Positions 18,601 through 26,162 of a stretch of DNA of 64,000 bases are shown in pieces. The position numbers and the translations under genes were made by a program. The stretch's first letter is position 1; the number at the start of each line of letters is the position of its first letter. The stretch is from Acidobacteriaceae bacterium (GTDB lineage: Bacteria; Acidobacteriota; Terriglobia; Bryobacterales; Bryobacteraceae): the NCBI GenBank assembly GCA_020247055.1, contig JADCJL010000172.1:1-64000 (forward strand). The letters run 5' to 3'. The notes below the pieces were generated by a model. The model was not told the origin of the DNA. It saw only the letters and a list, made by a program, of their open reading frames with translations, and did not search any database.

Positions 18601-18993
18601 CGTGGAGGTGTTGAACTGCACGGCGACGGGGGAGGCTTCGACGGTGATGGATTCTTTGGTGGAGCCGGCTTCGAGGCGGGAGTCGACGGTGACGTCGGCG
18701 CGGGCCTGCACGAGGATGTTCTTCTGGACGAACTTGCGGAATCCGGCTAACTCGACGGTGAGGGTGTACTTACCGGGCAGGACAAGGTCGAAGATATACT
18801 GGCCGGTGGCGTTTGAGACCTGCGTGGACTGAATATTCGTGTTGTCGTTCTGGAGAACGACCGTGGCTCCGACGATGACGGCGTCCGTGGCGTCGGTGAC
18901 GCGACCCTGGACGCGGCCGCGCGTATCCTGCGCGAGCAGCGGAAGCGAGAACAGGGCCATTAAAATTACTAAATGGCTTCTTGTGTGTAACAT
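15571..18993 (-). CDS. TonB-dependent receptor with carboxypeptidase regulatory-like N-domain
   Basis: 1140 residues. The ATG at 18993 is chosen because AGGAGG lies just upstream and a signal peptide follows (MLHTRSHLVILMALFSLPLLAQ); the open frame extends further upstream without meaning. Residues ~25-110 are a carboxypeptidase regulatory-like fold (RVQGRVTDATDAVIVGATVVL, TGQYIFDLVLPGKYTL). A plug-like region (RNPFLLVSLNPATV, DVGGNTSTKNDIILDG) and a long outer-membrane barrel follow, ending in an aromatic residue (YSGRIIF). This is the OmpA/Oar-like TonB family highly expanded in Acidobacteria, thought to import oligosaccharides or other large substrates. No TonB-ExbBD genes are nearby. Confidence 0.92.
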   Translation of the reverse strand: MLHTRSHLVILMALFSLPLLAQDTRGRVQGRVTDATDAVIVGATVVLQNDNTNIQSTQVSNATGQYIFDLVLPGKYTLTVELAGFRKFVQKNILVQARADVTVDSRLEAGSTKESITVEASPVAVQFNTSTMGLTLDTKMTNNLPIIHRNPFLLVSLNPATVIRSSTEQSPFHHWAASQFDVGGNTSTKNDIILDGSPSMTGQKSSYTPPMDAVQEVNLQQNAVDAEFGHSAGGVLSVSMKSGTNDYHGTAYYLGRNPALNALADRITQRANLTRQNTWGATLGSPIKKNKLFNFVSYEGWRTIEPRSTFNTLPTDLERTGDFSRSLNTAGARRTIFDPYTTTVANGVASRMPFAGNVIPANRIDPTSRIIMNDLWKPNGPGTGPTQVNNFIAGFANRFRYWNLSDRVDYNATDKLKFFGRYNQFRTFTAQDDYTGGSKAQPPDGSKRHSLSFSGDMVYALNSSTVLNIRGASNAIVDSFGVPSATLKESDLDKFWPGNAWYKPYLGGLPDIYYPGVTVTQGSSTTLGRTGYWYQEPKSWNVEAKMSKNIGSHYVKFGGEYRRENVVASRPRPPVFNFVPAVTADTFLNPNVNLSGDGWATMLLGAMNGTSNFSSIPIQRPQVNFYSLFVQDDYKLTQRITLNLGIRYEYFGPMTDPEDRFSRFLDLTSPIPEFQGANAPRIPAAAAALRTAAPIYNGAWVFTDSNNRGSWNAPRTLLMPRAGIAYRINDKSALRIGWARYIVPATLTDGLNILGSVPLPGFDATSTSVPEIQGVPQQRLSNPFPGGLVPVSGKTLGRYTNLGAPATWYQQDFTPGVNDRFNVSLQRQLPGQILADITFFMNTGRNQPYTYNLNQIDPRIGYNVKTAVTQSVPNPFFNVLGADKFPGQLRTQANLPVSQLLRPYPQYGDLNETLNAGARNYYRSLQMQFQRPFSNGFNFTIGYNYNRERNEEFYDEQDYFTRTLTFQPARNARHRLTGAAIYELPFGKGRRFMASAPKAVDLAFGGWSVAPLFTYNTGLFLRFGGLLASGDPTIENPPRSRWFDTSKFAILPAFTRRSNPFQYPKLVGPNTLNLDATLAKEFPITEKVKFELRMEAYNVANSFFGSDPDLNVNSPNFGRVVTQRGGFFGRQLQYSGRIIF

Positions 18994-18995
18994 AA

Positions 18996-19001
18996 ACCCT
19001 C
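18996..19001 (-). promoter_or_regulatory. Strong Shine-Dalgarno for the TonB receptor
   Basis: Read on the minus strand, AGGAGG lies a few bases before the ATG at 18993. It decides the start against the open frame that continues to 19527. Confidence 0.7.
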
Positions 19002-19051
19002 CTAAAGATCCGGGCATTACATCACACAAGGTCCCCGGAAGACAAGTCGGC

Positions 19052-20107
19052 TTACGGTTTGCGGGGCGGGCGACGGCGGGGCATGGGGCATTGGGAGATG
19101 CGCATGGGGTTGGGCATGGCCGGCAGGCCGTCTTCGAGCTCCCAGGGGGTGATTTGGCGCAGGGCTTCGGCGACGGTTTGGACGCTGCCGCAGGGAACGC
19201 CTGCCGTGTTGAGCCGCTGCTGCCAGTCGGCGCGGGTGCGGGTGGGGAACAGGGGGGCCAGCAGAGGGAGTAATTCGTCGCGGTGTTGCACGCGGAGGGC
19301 GTTGCTCGCAAAGCGGGGGTGGGCTTTCCAATCCGGCCGCTCCATGACGTCGCAGAAGCGGAGCCAGAGGCGTTCATTGGGGACGCCGACGGCAAGTTGG
19401 CCATCGGCGCAGGTGAAGACCTGATACGGAACGATGCTGGCGAGACCGAGGCCGGCGGGCGCCGGGTCGACCCCGGCCAGCAGCGCGGCCGAGGTGAGCG
19501 GCGACATGCCGGCGAGCAGGCTTTCAAAGAGCGAGACGTGAATGCGGGCGCCTTCGCCGGTGCGCTGGCGGCGGAACAGCGCGGCGAGAATCGCTTGGCT
19601 CGTGAAGAGCGAGGCGAGGATATCGGCCACGGGGAAGGAGGTTTTGCCGACCGCGGCCCCGGGAAGAGCGCTCGTATGCATGAGGCCGCTGAGGGCTTGT
19701 ATCATGAGGTCATAGCCGGGCTGCGTGGATTCGGGTCCAAAGCCGCTCACCGAGGCGTAGATCAGCGCAGGCTGCGCCAGTTGCTCATAGCCGAAGCCGA
19801 GCCGGTCCATCACGCCGGGGCGGAAGTTTTCAACAAGCACGTCCGAGTCGGCAATGCGGGCGCGGACGGCGGCCGCGTCGGCTTTGAGATCGAGCGCGAT
19901 GCTGGTCTTATTGCGATTCAAACCCAGCCAGTACGTGCTGTCGTCGCCGTGGAAGGGCGGGCCCCATTGGCGCGTTTCGTCGCCCGCGCCGGGCTCTTCG
20001 ACCTTGGTCACTTCGGCGCCGAGGTCGCCCAGCATCATCGTGCAGAATGGCCCGGCCACCGCCCGGGTAAGGTCGAGCACCCGGATACCCGCTAGCGGCA
20101 GGCTCAT
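19052..20107 (-). CDS. CaiB/BaiF (class III) CoA-transferase
   Basis: 351 residues from the ATG at 20107 (MSLPLAGIRVLDLTRAVAGPF), the canonical start of the family; the longer open frame upstream is noise. Family segments: LGDLGAEVTKVEEPGAGD, YWLGLNRNKTSIALDLK, DVLVENFRPGVMDRLG, and D133 in GYDLMIQALSG as the expected catalytic Asp that forms the acyl anhydride. These enzymes transfer CoA between carboxylic acids. The ATG overlaps the methyltransferase stop by four bases, so the two are translationally coupled. Acid substrate unknown. The C-terminal tail (CPMPRRRPPRKP) is basic and short. Confidence 0.92.
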   Translation of the reverse strand: MSLPLAGIRVLDLTRAVAGPFCTMMLGDLGAEVTKVEEPGAGDETRQWGPPFHGDDSTYWLGLNRNKTSIALDLKADAAAVRARIADSDVLVENFRPGVMDRLGFGYEQLAQPALIYASVSGFGPESTQPGYDLMIQALSGLMHTSALPGAAVGKTSFPVADILASLFTSQAILAALFRRQRTGEGARIHVSLFESLLAGMSPLTSAALLAGVDPAPAGLGLASIVPYQVFTCADGQLAVGVPNERLWLRFCDVMERPDWKAHPRFASNALRVQHRDELLPLLAPLFPTRTRADWQQRLNTAGVPCGSVQTVAEALRQITPWELEDGLPAMPNPMRISQCPMPRRRPPRKP

Positions 20108-21738
20108 GCGGCGGAGGGCTCGGGGCCGGGGGGCAGGAGGGAGGCCGGGATGAGGTAGCCGCGCGCGAGTAACCCGCGCAGGATCGGCAGCGCGGCTTCG
20201 ACGATTTCGGCGAAGCTGACGCCCACGGCTTCGCCCATGGCGGCGATGAGTTCCCGCAGGGGCACGGTCCCGTCGCAGCGGGCGAGCAGGCCGGCGGTGT
20301 ATTGATCGATGCGGCCGCTGTAGGGCAGCGGCTCTTCGAGGAAGATCTCGGCTTCGGTGGAGGTCCAGCGGTTGCCGCTCTGTTGGTAGACATGGCGCAG
20401 GCGGGCGGCGCGGGCGAGCTGGTAGGGTTGGTCGAGCAGTTCGTCGATGGTGGCCTGGTGGAGCAGGGTGTGGATATCGAGCAGTTGCAGCAGGGTCTCG
20501 CCCCAGCGGCCCCGGATGACCGGGGGGGCTTCGTCGAGGTAGAACCAATTGTCGGCCGCGCGCTTGCGCAAGACGACGAGGCCGGTTTGAATCGCGGCCA
20601 TGTGGAGGTCGTCGTAGTAGTCGAGCCAGCGGTTGTAGGTGTGGTGGAACTCTTCGGGGGAGAGATGGGCCCGGTAGGAGCGGAGCCACGACATGGCGTA
20701 GCTGGGCAGATCTTCCCCTTTGCTCGTCGACACCCAGACATCGCAGCCGTTGCCGGCGACCCACTGCCGGAGCCGGTCGCTCGGGCTGGCGCCTTTGAGC
20801 ACGGCCCACTCGCAGATAATCACGGCGATGCCGCCTTCGGCTAAGTGCTGGGGGGCGCCGCGAATGACGGTTTCGGTGACGCGGTCGGCGCCGAGTCCGC
20901 CGTCGCGGTAGTGAAACTCCGTTTCAGGAGAGATCACAAACGGTGGATTGGAGACGATCAGATCGAAGGTTTCGCCCGCGACCTCCGCATAGAAGTTCGA
21001 CAGGCGGAAATCGATGTTCGCCGCCCGGTTCAGCCGGGCCGCCACGCGGCCGAGATTCAGCGCACGGGGATTGATGTCGAGGCCGACCACCTCGTCGCAG
21101 TGCGCCGCGAGATGGAAGGATTGGAAGCCGCCGCCGCAGCCGACGTCGAGGGCGCGGCGGTAGTGGCGGCGGGGCGCCGCGTTGGCGGGCGCCAGCGAAC
21201 TGGTGCCCACGCCCATCACCAGATATTTGGCCACCGGCGACCGCTTGGCCGCGAGCGTGTCGTAGACAATATAGAAGCCGCGGGTCGGGTGCACGATCAC
21301 CGGGCAGACGAGGCCCCCGGGCGCGGCTTCGAGTAGGCCACCGGCGGTGAGGGCGGCGAGCAGGCTTTCGCCGAACAGTTCGCGCAGGGACTCCGCGGGC
21401 ACCGGCACCGTAAGCAGGAACAGCCGGATCAGCAGGCTGAGCGGCGTTGTTTCGTCGAGAGCGCGGAGAACCATGGGGGCCGCGCCCTCGGTGGTCGCGT
21501 TGCCGTTGAGGCCGGGCGGCAGGACGGCCTCGAGCGACTTTTCGTCGAAGCCGACGCGGTCGAACAGGGCGCGGAGCGCCGGCAGCGCTCGCGGGTCGAG
21601 CCGGGAAAAGGGGTCGAGAATCGGTGAGTTGGTCAAGAGGTGAGGGGCCCTTTTCGCAGTGCGCGGTAAGCCAGAGAAAATTCCATCAGGAGAAACCAGT
21701 CGGGAGAAACCAGTCGGGAGAAAAGGTGATGGGGTCAT
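20104..21738 (-). CDS. Class I SAM methyltransferase (small-domain type) with flanking domains
   Basis: 544 residues from the ATG at 21738, which has a GGTG-type Shine-Dalgarno 6 bases upstream. Residues ~50-180 are a helical N-terminal domain, then a Rossmann methyltransferase core: RRALDVGCGGGFQS (SAM site), VVGLDINPRAL, and the S-N-P-P-F motif typical of N5-glutamine or N6-adenine methyltransferases such as PrmC and RlmG. About 180 residues follow the core, possibly winged-helix-like, with no confident assignment. The arrangement recalls large actinobacterial methyltransferases with extra N- and C-domains. The 5' end carries a 14-bp tandem repeat (21690-21724). Target unknown. Confidence 0.85.
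   Translation of the reverse strand: MTPSPFLPTGFSRLVSPDGIFSGLPRTAKRAPHLLTNSPILDPFSRLDPRALPALRALFDRVGFDEKSLEAVLPPGLNGNATTEGAAPMVLRALDETTPLSLLIRLFLLTVPVPAESLRELFGESLLAALTAGGLLEAAPGGLVCPVIVHPTRGFYIVYDTLAAKRSPVAKYLVMGVGTSSLAPANAAPRRHYRRALDVGCGGGFQSFHLAAHCDEVVGLDINPRALNLGRVAARLNRAANIDFRLSNFYAEVAGETFDLIVSNPPFVISPETEFHYRDGGLGADRVTETVIRGAPQHLAEGGIAVIICEWAVLKGASPSDRLRQWVAGNGCDVWVSTSKGEDLPSYAMSWLRSYRAHLSPEEFHHTYNRWLDYYDDLHMAAIQTGLVVLRKRAADNWFYLDEAPPVIRGRWGETLLQLLDIHTLLHQATIDELLDQPYQLARAARLRHVYQQSGNRWTSTEAEIFLEEPLPYSGRIDQYTAGLLARCDGTVPLRELIAAMGEAVGVSFAEIVEAALPILRGLLARGYLIPASLLPPGPEPSAA
21690..21724. repeat. 14-bp direct tandem repeat (about 2.5 copies)
   Basis: The unit GAGAAACCAGTCGG occurs at 21690-21703 and 21704-21717, with a third partial copy GAGAAA after that. 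It lies in codons ~5-17 of the methyltransferase. The unit is not a multiple of three, so gain or loss of one copy would shift that frame. Confidence 0.8.
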
Positions 21739-21755
21739 GTTACACCTACCGCGTG

Positions 21756-21761
21756 TATAAT
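21756..21761 (+). promoter_or_regulatory. Perfect -10 TATAAT before the sheath gene
   Basis: TATAAT lies 10 bases upstream of the ATG at 21772, with GGGAG in between as a possible Shine-Dalgarno. No convincing -35 is seen. If used, the transcript would have a leader of only a few bases. The intergenic between the divergent methyltransferase and this gene is 33 bases. Confidence 0.45.
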
Positions 21762-21771
21762 CGGGAGCGCC

Positions 21772-23271
21772 ATGGCGAAAACTGCAATGCCTGAGGTCTT
21801 TTTGGATGTCGATCCGCAGCGGCGCTCGACCGCGCGGCCGGAGCCGGATGCGCCGTTTTCCATCCTGATTCTGGGGGATTTCTCCGGGCGGACGAGCCGC
21901 GGAGTGGTCGAACCTCTGGCCGGGCGCCGTCCCGTGGCGATCGACCGCGATGAGATCGACGCCGTCATGCGGCGTTTCGAGATCCGGCTGCGTCTGCCGC
22001 TGGGTGCGGGCGGAGCGGTGGCAGACCTGAGCATTGCCGAACTCGACGATTTTCATCCCGATCGCATCCTGGCCACGCAGCCGCTGTTCGCTGCGCTGCG
22101 GCAGATGCGCCGGCGTCTTGAAAATCCGGCGGCGCTGGCGGCCGTCACGGAGGAGATTCTCGGCGGGGCGGCGCGCCCGCCGGCGCCCTCGGCCGCGGCG
22201 CCGGAATCGGGCATCGTCATGGGGAGCCTGCTGGACGCCATCGTCGAAGGCGCGGAGCCGCCTGCTTCCCCTTCCGCCCGCAGACGGCCGGCCGACCCGC
22301 TCCTGGCCTATGTCCAGGACCTGGTGGCGCCGCACCTCGAGCGGACCGGCGATCCGCGTCAGAAGGAGCTGCTGGCGCAACTGGACGAAACCATTGCCGG
22401 GCAGATGCGGTCGTTGCTGCACCAGCCGCAATTTCAGGGCCTTGAGAGTGCGTGGCGGGCGCTCGATTGGCTCGTGCGTCATACGGAGACAGATTCCCAA
22501 CTGCGGATTTACCTGCTCGATGTGAGCAAAGCGGAGTTGATTGCCGATCTGGCGACCGCCAGCGATCTGCGCACGACGGCGCTGTACCGGCTGTTGGTGA
22601 CGCAGCCGGTGGACGGGGAGCCATGGTCATTGTTGGGAGCGGATCTGTACTTCCGGCCCTGGATCGACGAGATTGAGCTGCTGGCCCGGCTGGCGATGAT
22701 TGCCGATCAGGCTGGTGCGCCGCTGTTGTCCGGGGCGGATCCGTCGATTCTGGGGGTGAAGAATCCCGAGGACCTCCGGCATACCGAAGAGTGGGAGGAG
22801 GGCGATCCGGTCTGGCGGGAGATGCGGCAGCTGCCCGAAGCCCGGCGCATTGGACTGGCTCTGCCCCGTTTTCTGGTTCGTTTGCCGTACGGGAAGCTCT
22901 CGAATCCGGTTGAGGGCTTCGCCTTTGAGGAGATGCCGAATCGAACGTCGGTGCACGCGGGCTATCTGTGGGCGAACTCTATGTATGCCTGTGTGCAGTT
23001 GATCGCTCATGCCTTCGCTGTCGCGCGGTGGCAGATGCGTCCCGGGCAGTTTCAGAACATCGATGGTTTGCCGCTGCACGCCTATCTCGAATATGGCAGT
23101 CCGGAGGTCAAGCCCTGCGCCGAGGTTCTGTTGACTCTGCAGGCGGCGGAGCGTATCATTGCGCAGGGTTTAATGCCGCTTTTGACGATGAAAGGGACCG
23201 ATACGGTCCGCGTTGGCATGTTTCAGTCGATTGCGGATCCGCCGGCGGCGCTGGCAGGACGGTGGCGGTAA
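21772..23271 (+). CDS. Fused TssB-TssC-like contractile sheath protein
   Basis: 499 residues. The N-terminal ~130 residues look like the small sheath subunit TssB/VipA: FSILILGDFSGR, then RPVAIDRDEIDAVM and AELDDFHPDRI. After a proline/alanine-rich linker (about 140-175), the rest looks like TssC/VipB: DETIAGQMRSLLHQPQFQGLESAWRALDWLV, VSKAELIADL, GLALPRFLVRLPYGK, FEEM and AGYLWANSMYACVQLIAHAF. In classical type VI secretion these two proteins are separate genes forming a heterodimeric sheath. Both appear fused here, and no other T6SS gene (baseplate, tube, membrane complex, ClpV) is in the window. Shorter in total than separate subunits combined. Confidence 0.85.
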   Translation: MAKTAMPEVFLDVDPQRRSTARPEPDAPFSILILGDFSGRTSRGVVEPLAGRRPVAIDRDEIDAVMRRFEIRLRLPLGAGGAVADLSIAELDDFHPDRILATQPLFAALRQMRRRLENPAALAAVTEEILGGAARPPAPSAAAPESGIVMGSLLDAIVEGAEPPASPSARRRPADPLLAYVQDLVAPHLERTGDPRQKELLAQLDETIAGQMRSLLHQPQFQGLESAWRALDWLVRHTETDSQLRIYLLDVSKAELIADLATASDLRTTALYRLLVTQPVDGEPWSLLGADLYFRPWIDEIELLARLAMIADQAGAPLLSGADPSILGVKNPEDLRHTEEWEEGDPVWREMRQLPEARRIGLALPRFLVRLPYGKLSNPVEGFAFEEMPNRTSVHAGYLWANSMYACVQLIAHAFAVARWQMRPGQFQNIDGLPLHAYLEYGSPEVKPCAEVLLTLQAAERIIAQGLMPLLTMKGTDTVRVGMFQSIADPPAALAGRWR

Positions 23272-23294
23272 CCGGCGGGCGTTCCGTTTCGCGG

Positions 23295-23300
23295 TATACT
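23295..23300 (+). promoter_or_regulatory. -10-like TATACT before the DksA-type gene
   Basis: TATACT lies 17 bases before the ATG at 23318 in the 46-base gap after the sheath gene. No clear -35 is seen. The AT-rich stretch that follows (GAAAGTTTTTAATG) fits a promoter/leader. Confidence 0.4.
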
Positions 23301-23317
23301 AAGGTAGAAAGTTTTTA

Positions 23318-23704
23318 ATGAATCAACCTGACAGAAAGAACTTCCACGCGATGCTACTCGCCAAGCAGATCGAGCTGCAGAATCGGTTGGCTCGCCGTGA
23401 CGACCTGGAAGTACAGGTATCCCCGGACGAGTTTGATGCCCGGCTGCAGTTGGTGGATCGGGAGTTCCAGAGCGGTCTGCTGCATCAGACGGCGTTGGAT
23501 CTTCGCGAAGTGCGTGCGGCGCTGGTACGCATTGAGGACGACAGCTACGGTGTCTGCGCCGAGTGTGACGAGCCGATTTCTCCGGCCCGGTTACAGGTGA
23601 TCCCGTGGGCGAATTACTGTGTGAAGTGCCAGGAACAGATCGAGGTGGAAAAGCAGATGGAAGACCTCGACGAACGGTCGCAGGAGTTAGTGTCGAGCGA
23701 GTAA
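23318..23704 (+). CDS. DksA/TraR-type C4 zinc finger protein
   Basis: 128 residues. A coiled-coil-like N-terminus (residues ~5-75, rich in Leu/Arg/Glu) precedes a four-cysteine zinc finger, C80-x2-C83 and C101-x2-C104, with YGVCAECDEPISPARLQ and PWANYCVKCQ typical of the family. DksA proteins bind the RNA polymerase secondary channel and help ppGpp-type control. The C4 finger is complete, so zinc-dependent folding is expected. It follows the sheath gene by 46 bases and faces the HlyD-type gene tail-to-tail with a 26-base gap. Confidence 0.92.
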   Translation: MNQPDRKNFHAMLLAKQIELQNRLARRDDLEVQVSPDEFDARLQLVDREFQSGLLHQTALDLREVRAALVRIEDDSYGVCAECDEPISPARLQVIPWANYCVKCQEQIEVEKQMEDLDERSQELVSSE

Positions 23705-23730
23705 GCGGCTACCGCCTTCTCGCTCCGCAC

Positions 23731-25062
23731 TTAGTGACTCAGCCGGATCTGTTGGCCTTCCTGAAGCCCGCTCAGAATAGCGGCGTGCGTGTCATTGCCG
23801 AGTCCTACGGTGACCTCGCGGGCAGCAAAGCCATCCGCGGTCTTGACGTCGACAAACGCCTTGCCGTCCTGACGGTAGATCGCCTGCCGGGGAACGATCA
23901 GGGCACCCTCCACTTGGTCGAGCACCACATCGGCTGAACCGGACAGGTCGGGAATCAGGCGAGGGTCGGAACCGTCAATGGCGACTTTGAGAGGAATCGT
24001 GCGAATGTAGGGGCTTTGGCGCCAACCTCCGGCGGCAATCGCCCCGATGCTGAAGACTTTGGCCTTCATGACCATTCCGGGGAAAGCGTCGAGGCGGACT
24101 TCGGCAGTTTGGCCCAATCGGAAATCGTCACTTTCGGCTTGGTTGATCCGGGCGTCGAGCATCATACTGGCCGGATTGACTACTTTCATGAAGGGCTGGC
24201 CGGGGGTGACCTGATCTCCCTGCTCGACTGTGCGCATCGAACTGCCGCCCCAGACAGATTGCAAAACTACCAGGCCGTCCATCGGTGCCGTGATGGTAAA
24301 CCGCTTCACATCCGACTCGTGGCGGGCCAGATGGCGCTTGTGCCGTTCGAGGGTGAAGTTCAGGATGGCCAGATCGGCAGCCTGCTGCTTTTTGGTGTTG
24401 TCCAAGTCCGACTGCAGTTGTTTGTAGCGGGCCTGCGCCTCTTCAAAAGTGAGTTGCAGAAGTTGCCGCTCGACATCCGTCCGGACCTCGGCGGCGGAAG
24501 CTTCGAGCCGCGCCTTGTCAAGATCGGCCTTGGCTACCAGAATGGTTTGCTCAAGATTTTTCCAGTCGATTTCGAGTTCCGCCTTGCGCTTCCGCACATC
24601 GGCAAGGGCCGCCTCGACGGTGTCTTTGACATCGTCAATATGATCCTGCAGGCTCTGCCCGTCGATGCGGGCAATAACCTCACCCTGCTTGACCTGCGCT
24701 CCCGAGTTGACCATGCTGAGGAGGACCATCGGGCGGTTGCCCTCCGGGCCGCGAATCATGGGCGCGGTAATGGTCGCAAAGTTTTTCGCCGCAGTGGTGC
24801 CGGCGATGCGGGTCCGCTTCTGCAGCGTTCCACGCTGCACGCTGGCGGTGGGAATAACCACAACGGCTGACTGCGCCTTTTGGGCTTCGCGCGGCTTGTA
24901 CCCAAACTCATAACCGGCCCAGGTCGCGCCGGCGACCAGGGCGAGAACCAGGAACGCTTTCCAACGCTGGCCCGAGGGCGCTTCCGGAGGCAGCGCCGGA
25001 GAGAGCTTGGCCGGTTGGCCGGAGGGGGTCGGTTGCGGAGTGGGGTTGAGAATCGCCGACAT
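23731..25062 (-). CDS. HlyD/RND-type periplasmic adaptor (membrane fusion protein)
   Basis: 443 residues. A proline-rich cytoplasmic N-terminus leads to one membrane segment at ~35-52 (AFLVLALVAGATWAGYEF). A lipoyl-like half (GAQVKQGEVIARIDGQSL), a long coiled-coil hairpin at ~140-230 (VEAALADVRKRKAELEIDW, EEAQARYKQLQSDL) and a second barrel/lipoyl half follow (TITAPMDGLVVLQSVWGGSSMRTVEQGDQVTPGQPFMKV). Such adaptors link an inner-membrane pump (ABC MacB type or RND) to an outer-membrane TolC-like channel. Neither partner is adjacent, which is unusual. Divergent from the propeller gene at 25254. Confidence 0.88.
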   Translation of the reverse strand: MSAILNPTPQPTPSGQPAKLSPALPPEAPSGQRWKAFLVLALVAGATWAGYEFGYKPREAQKAQSAVVVIPTASVQRGTLQKRTRIAGTTAAKNFATITAPMIRGPEGNRPMVLLSMVNSGAQVKQGEVIARIDGQSLQDHIDDVKDTVEAALADVRKRKAELEIDWKNLEQTILVAKADLDKARLEASAAEVRTDVERQLLQLTFEEAQARYKQLQSDLDNTKKQQAADLAILNFTLERHKRHLARHESDVKRFTITAPMDGLVVLQSVWGGSSMRTVEQGDQVTPGQPFMKVVNPASMMLDARINQAESDDFRLGQTAEVRLDAFPGMVMKAKVFSIGAIAAGGWRQSPYIRTIPLKVAIDGSDPRLIPDLSGSADVVLDQVEGALIVPRQAIYRQDGKAFVDVKTADGFAAREVTVGLGNDTHAAILSGLQEGQQIRLSH

Positions 25063-25253
25063 AAAAGTTGGACCAGGGTCTGGGATACAGGATCACGGAA
25101 ACAGGCCGCGTCACGAGGGAGGACGACGGGTGTCGGGGCAAGGTTACGCCTCTTTCACTTTAGCACCCGAATACCAAGGTTCGGGAAGGGGTAAAGTTTT
25201 GACCCGGGGCGGACGATGAACTTCTCGGGAGGAGGCTCCCGTAGGCTTTTTCG
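25063..25253. other. Divergent intergenic region with a small hairpin
   Basis: 191 bases between the HlyD-type gene and the propeller gene; no ORF of note. GGGAG-GAGG-CTCCC at 25227-25240 could form a short hairpin, followed by a five-T run immediately before the ATG at 25254. The hairpin also carries AGGAGG-like bases, so it could mask the ribosome site. Promoters for both genes should be here, but none is convincing. Confidence 0.35.
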
Positions 25254-26162
25254 ATGCGCCATTTCTATACCGGAATTTTCCTTCTCTGGACTCTCGCCTG
25301 TTGGGCGGGCGTTCCCCGTATGTCGCCGCCGGAACCCATCGGGATTGCGCTGGATCCGGAGCAGGGTCACCTGGTGGCCGTTGAGGGCGTGACGGGCCGA
25401 CTGAGCGTGGGTCGCCGGCTCTTCGACGGGCCGGTCGAAGCGGTCTGGCCGGCGGGGACCCGGGCGCTGATTCGGACTGCCGTGGGATGGCAACTGCTCG
25501 ACTGGAGCCAATCCTGGACTGTGGCGAAGGGGATTGACCTTGGGGAGCGGGATTGGGCGGCTCCGGTCTGGAACGGTCGCGGTTCGGCGTGGCTCGCCTG
25601 CGGCGAGGGTACGGGAATCTGTGGGATCTACCGGGGTGAGGATGGCCGCTTAGTGCGGGAGTTGCGGGGCGGCGCCCGGCTGCGGTCTCTCGCGCTGTCG
25701 GACAACGGAGTGGATGCGCTTCTTTCGGAGGAGGGAGGCGTTGTCTTATGGGATGGCCGGGATGCGCTGGTGCCCGTGGCCTCGGGGGAAGGGTTTCTCG
25801 GCGCGTTTGCGCCGGGGGGCGAGCGCTTGGCAACCCTGGACGCGGCTGGAACTCTGAGGATCACCGAGGTTCGGACGGCAGCGTCGCAACAGGTGGATGC
25901 CCCCGCCGGGGGCGTGGGTCTGGTGTGGTCGGGCGGTTTTCTCGTCACCGTTCACCGGTCCGGCGAAATTCGTCGGTGGGATGAGCGGGGTGAATCGGTG
26001 TTCGCGGGTAGTTGTGGGTGTGAACCGGCCGGCGCCTGGATCGCTGGGCAGGACTTGATTCGGCTGCATGACTCCTTGAAGCAGGTCGTTCATTTCCTTG
26101 GATTTTCAGGGGGAGAGGCCGTATTTACGCTGCTGCCCGCGCTCGCTCCGGAGGTCCGCTGA
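25254..26162 (+). CDS. Secreted beta-propeller-like protein of unknown function
   Basis: 302 residues with a signal peptide (MRHFYTGIFLLWTLACWAG). The rest has WD40/quinoprotein-like blades with repeated short beta strands: SLALSDNGVDALLSEEGGVVLWDGRDALV, FAPGGERLATLDAAGTLRITEVR and SGGFLVTVHRSGEIRRWDERG. No enzyme motif is seen. Its TGA overlaps the ATG of the Nidogen-like gene (TGATG), so the two are probably cotranslated and may act together at the surface. Confidence 0.7.
   Translation: MRHFYTGIFLLWTLACWAGVPRMSPPEPIGIALDPEQGHLVAVEGVTGRLSVGRRLFDGPVEAVWPAGTRALIRTAVGWQLLDWSQSWTVAKGIDLGERDWAAPVWNGRGSAWLACGEGTGICGIYRGEDGRLVRELRGGARLRSLALSDNGVDALLSEEGGVVLWDGRDALVPVASGEGFLGAFAPGGERLATLDAAGTLRITEVRTAASQQVDAPAGGVGLVWSGGFLVTVHRSGEIRRWDERGESVFAGSCGCEPAGAWIAGQDLIRLHDSLKQVVHFLGFSGGEAVFTLLPALAPEVR

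Noticed and set aside
16072..18750. 892-codon plus-strand frame opposite the TonB receptor
   Set aside because: Low-complexity Val/Gly/Ala/Asp composition typical of the antisense of a GC-rich gene; the receptor on the minus strand is well supported.
18994..19527. N-terminal extension of the TonB-receptor frame
   Set aside because: It is another reading frame of the CoA-transferase; a Shine-Dalgarno and signal peptide fix the start at 18993.
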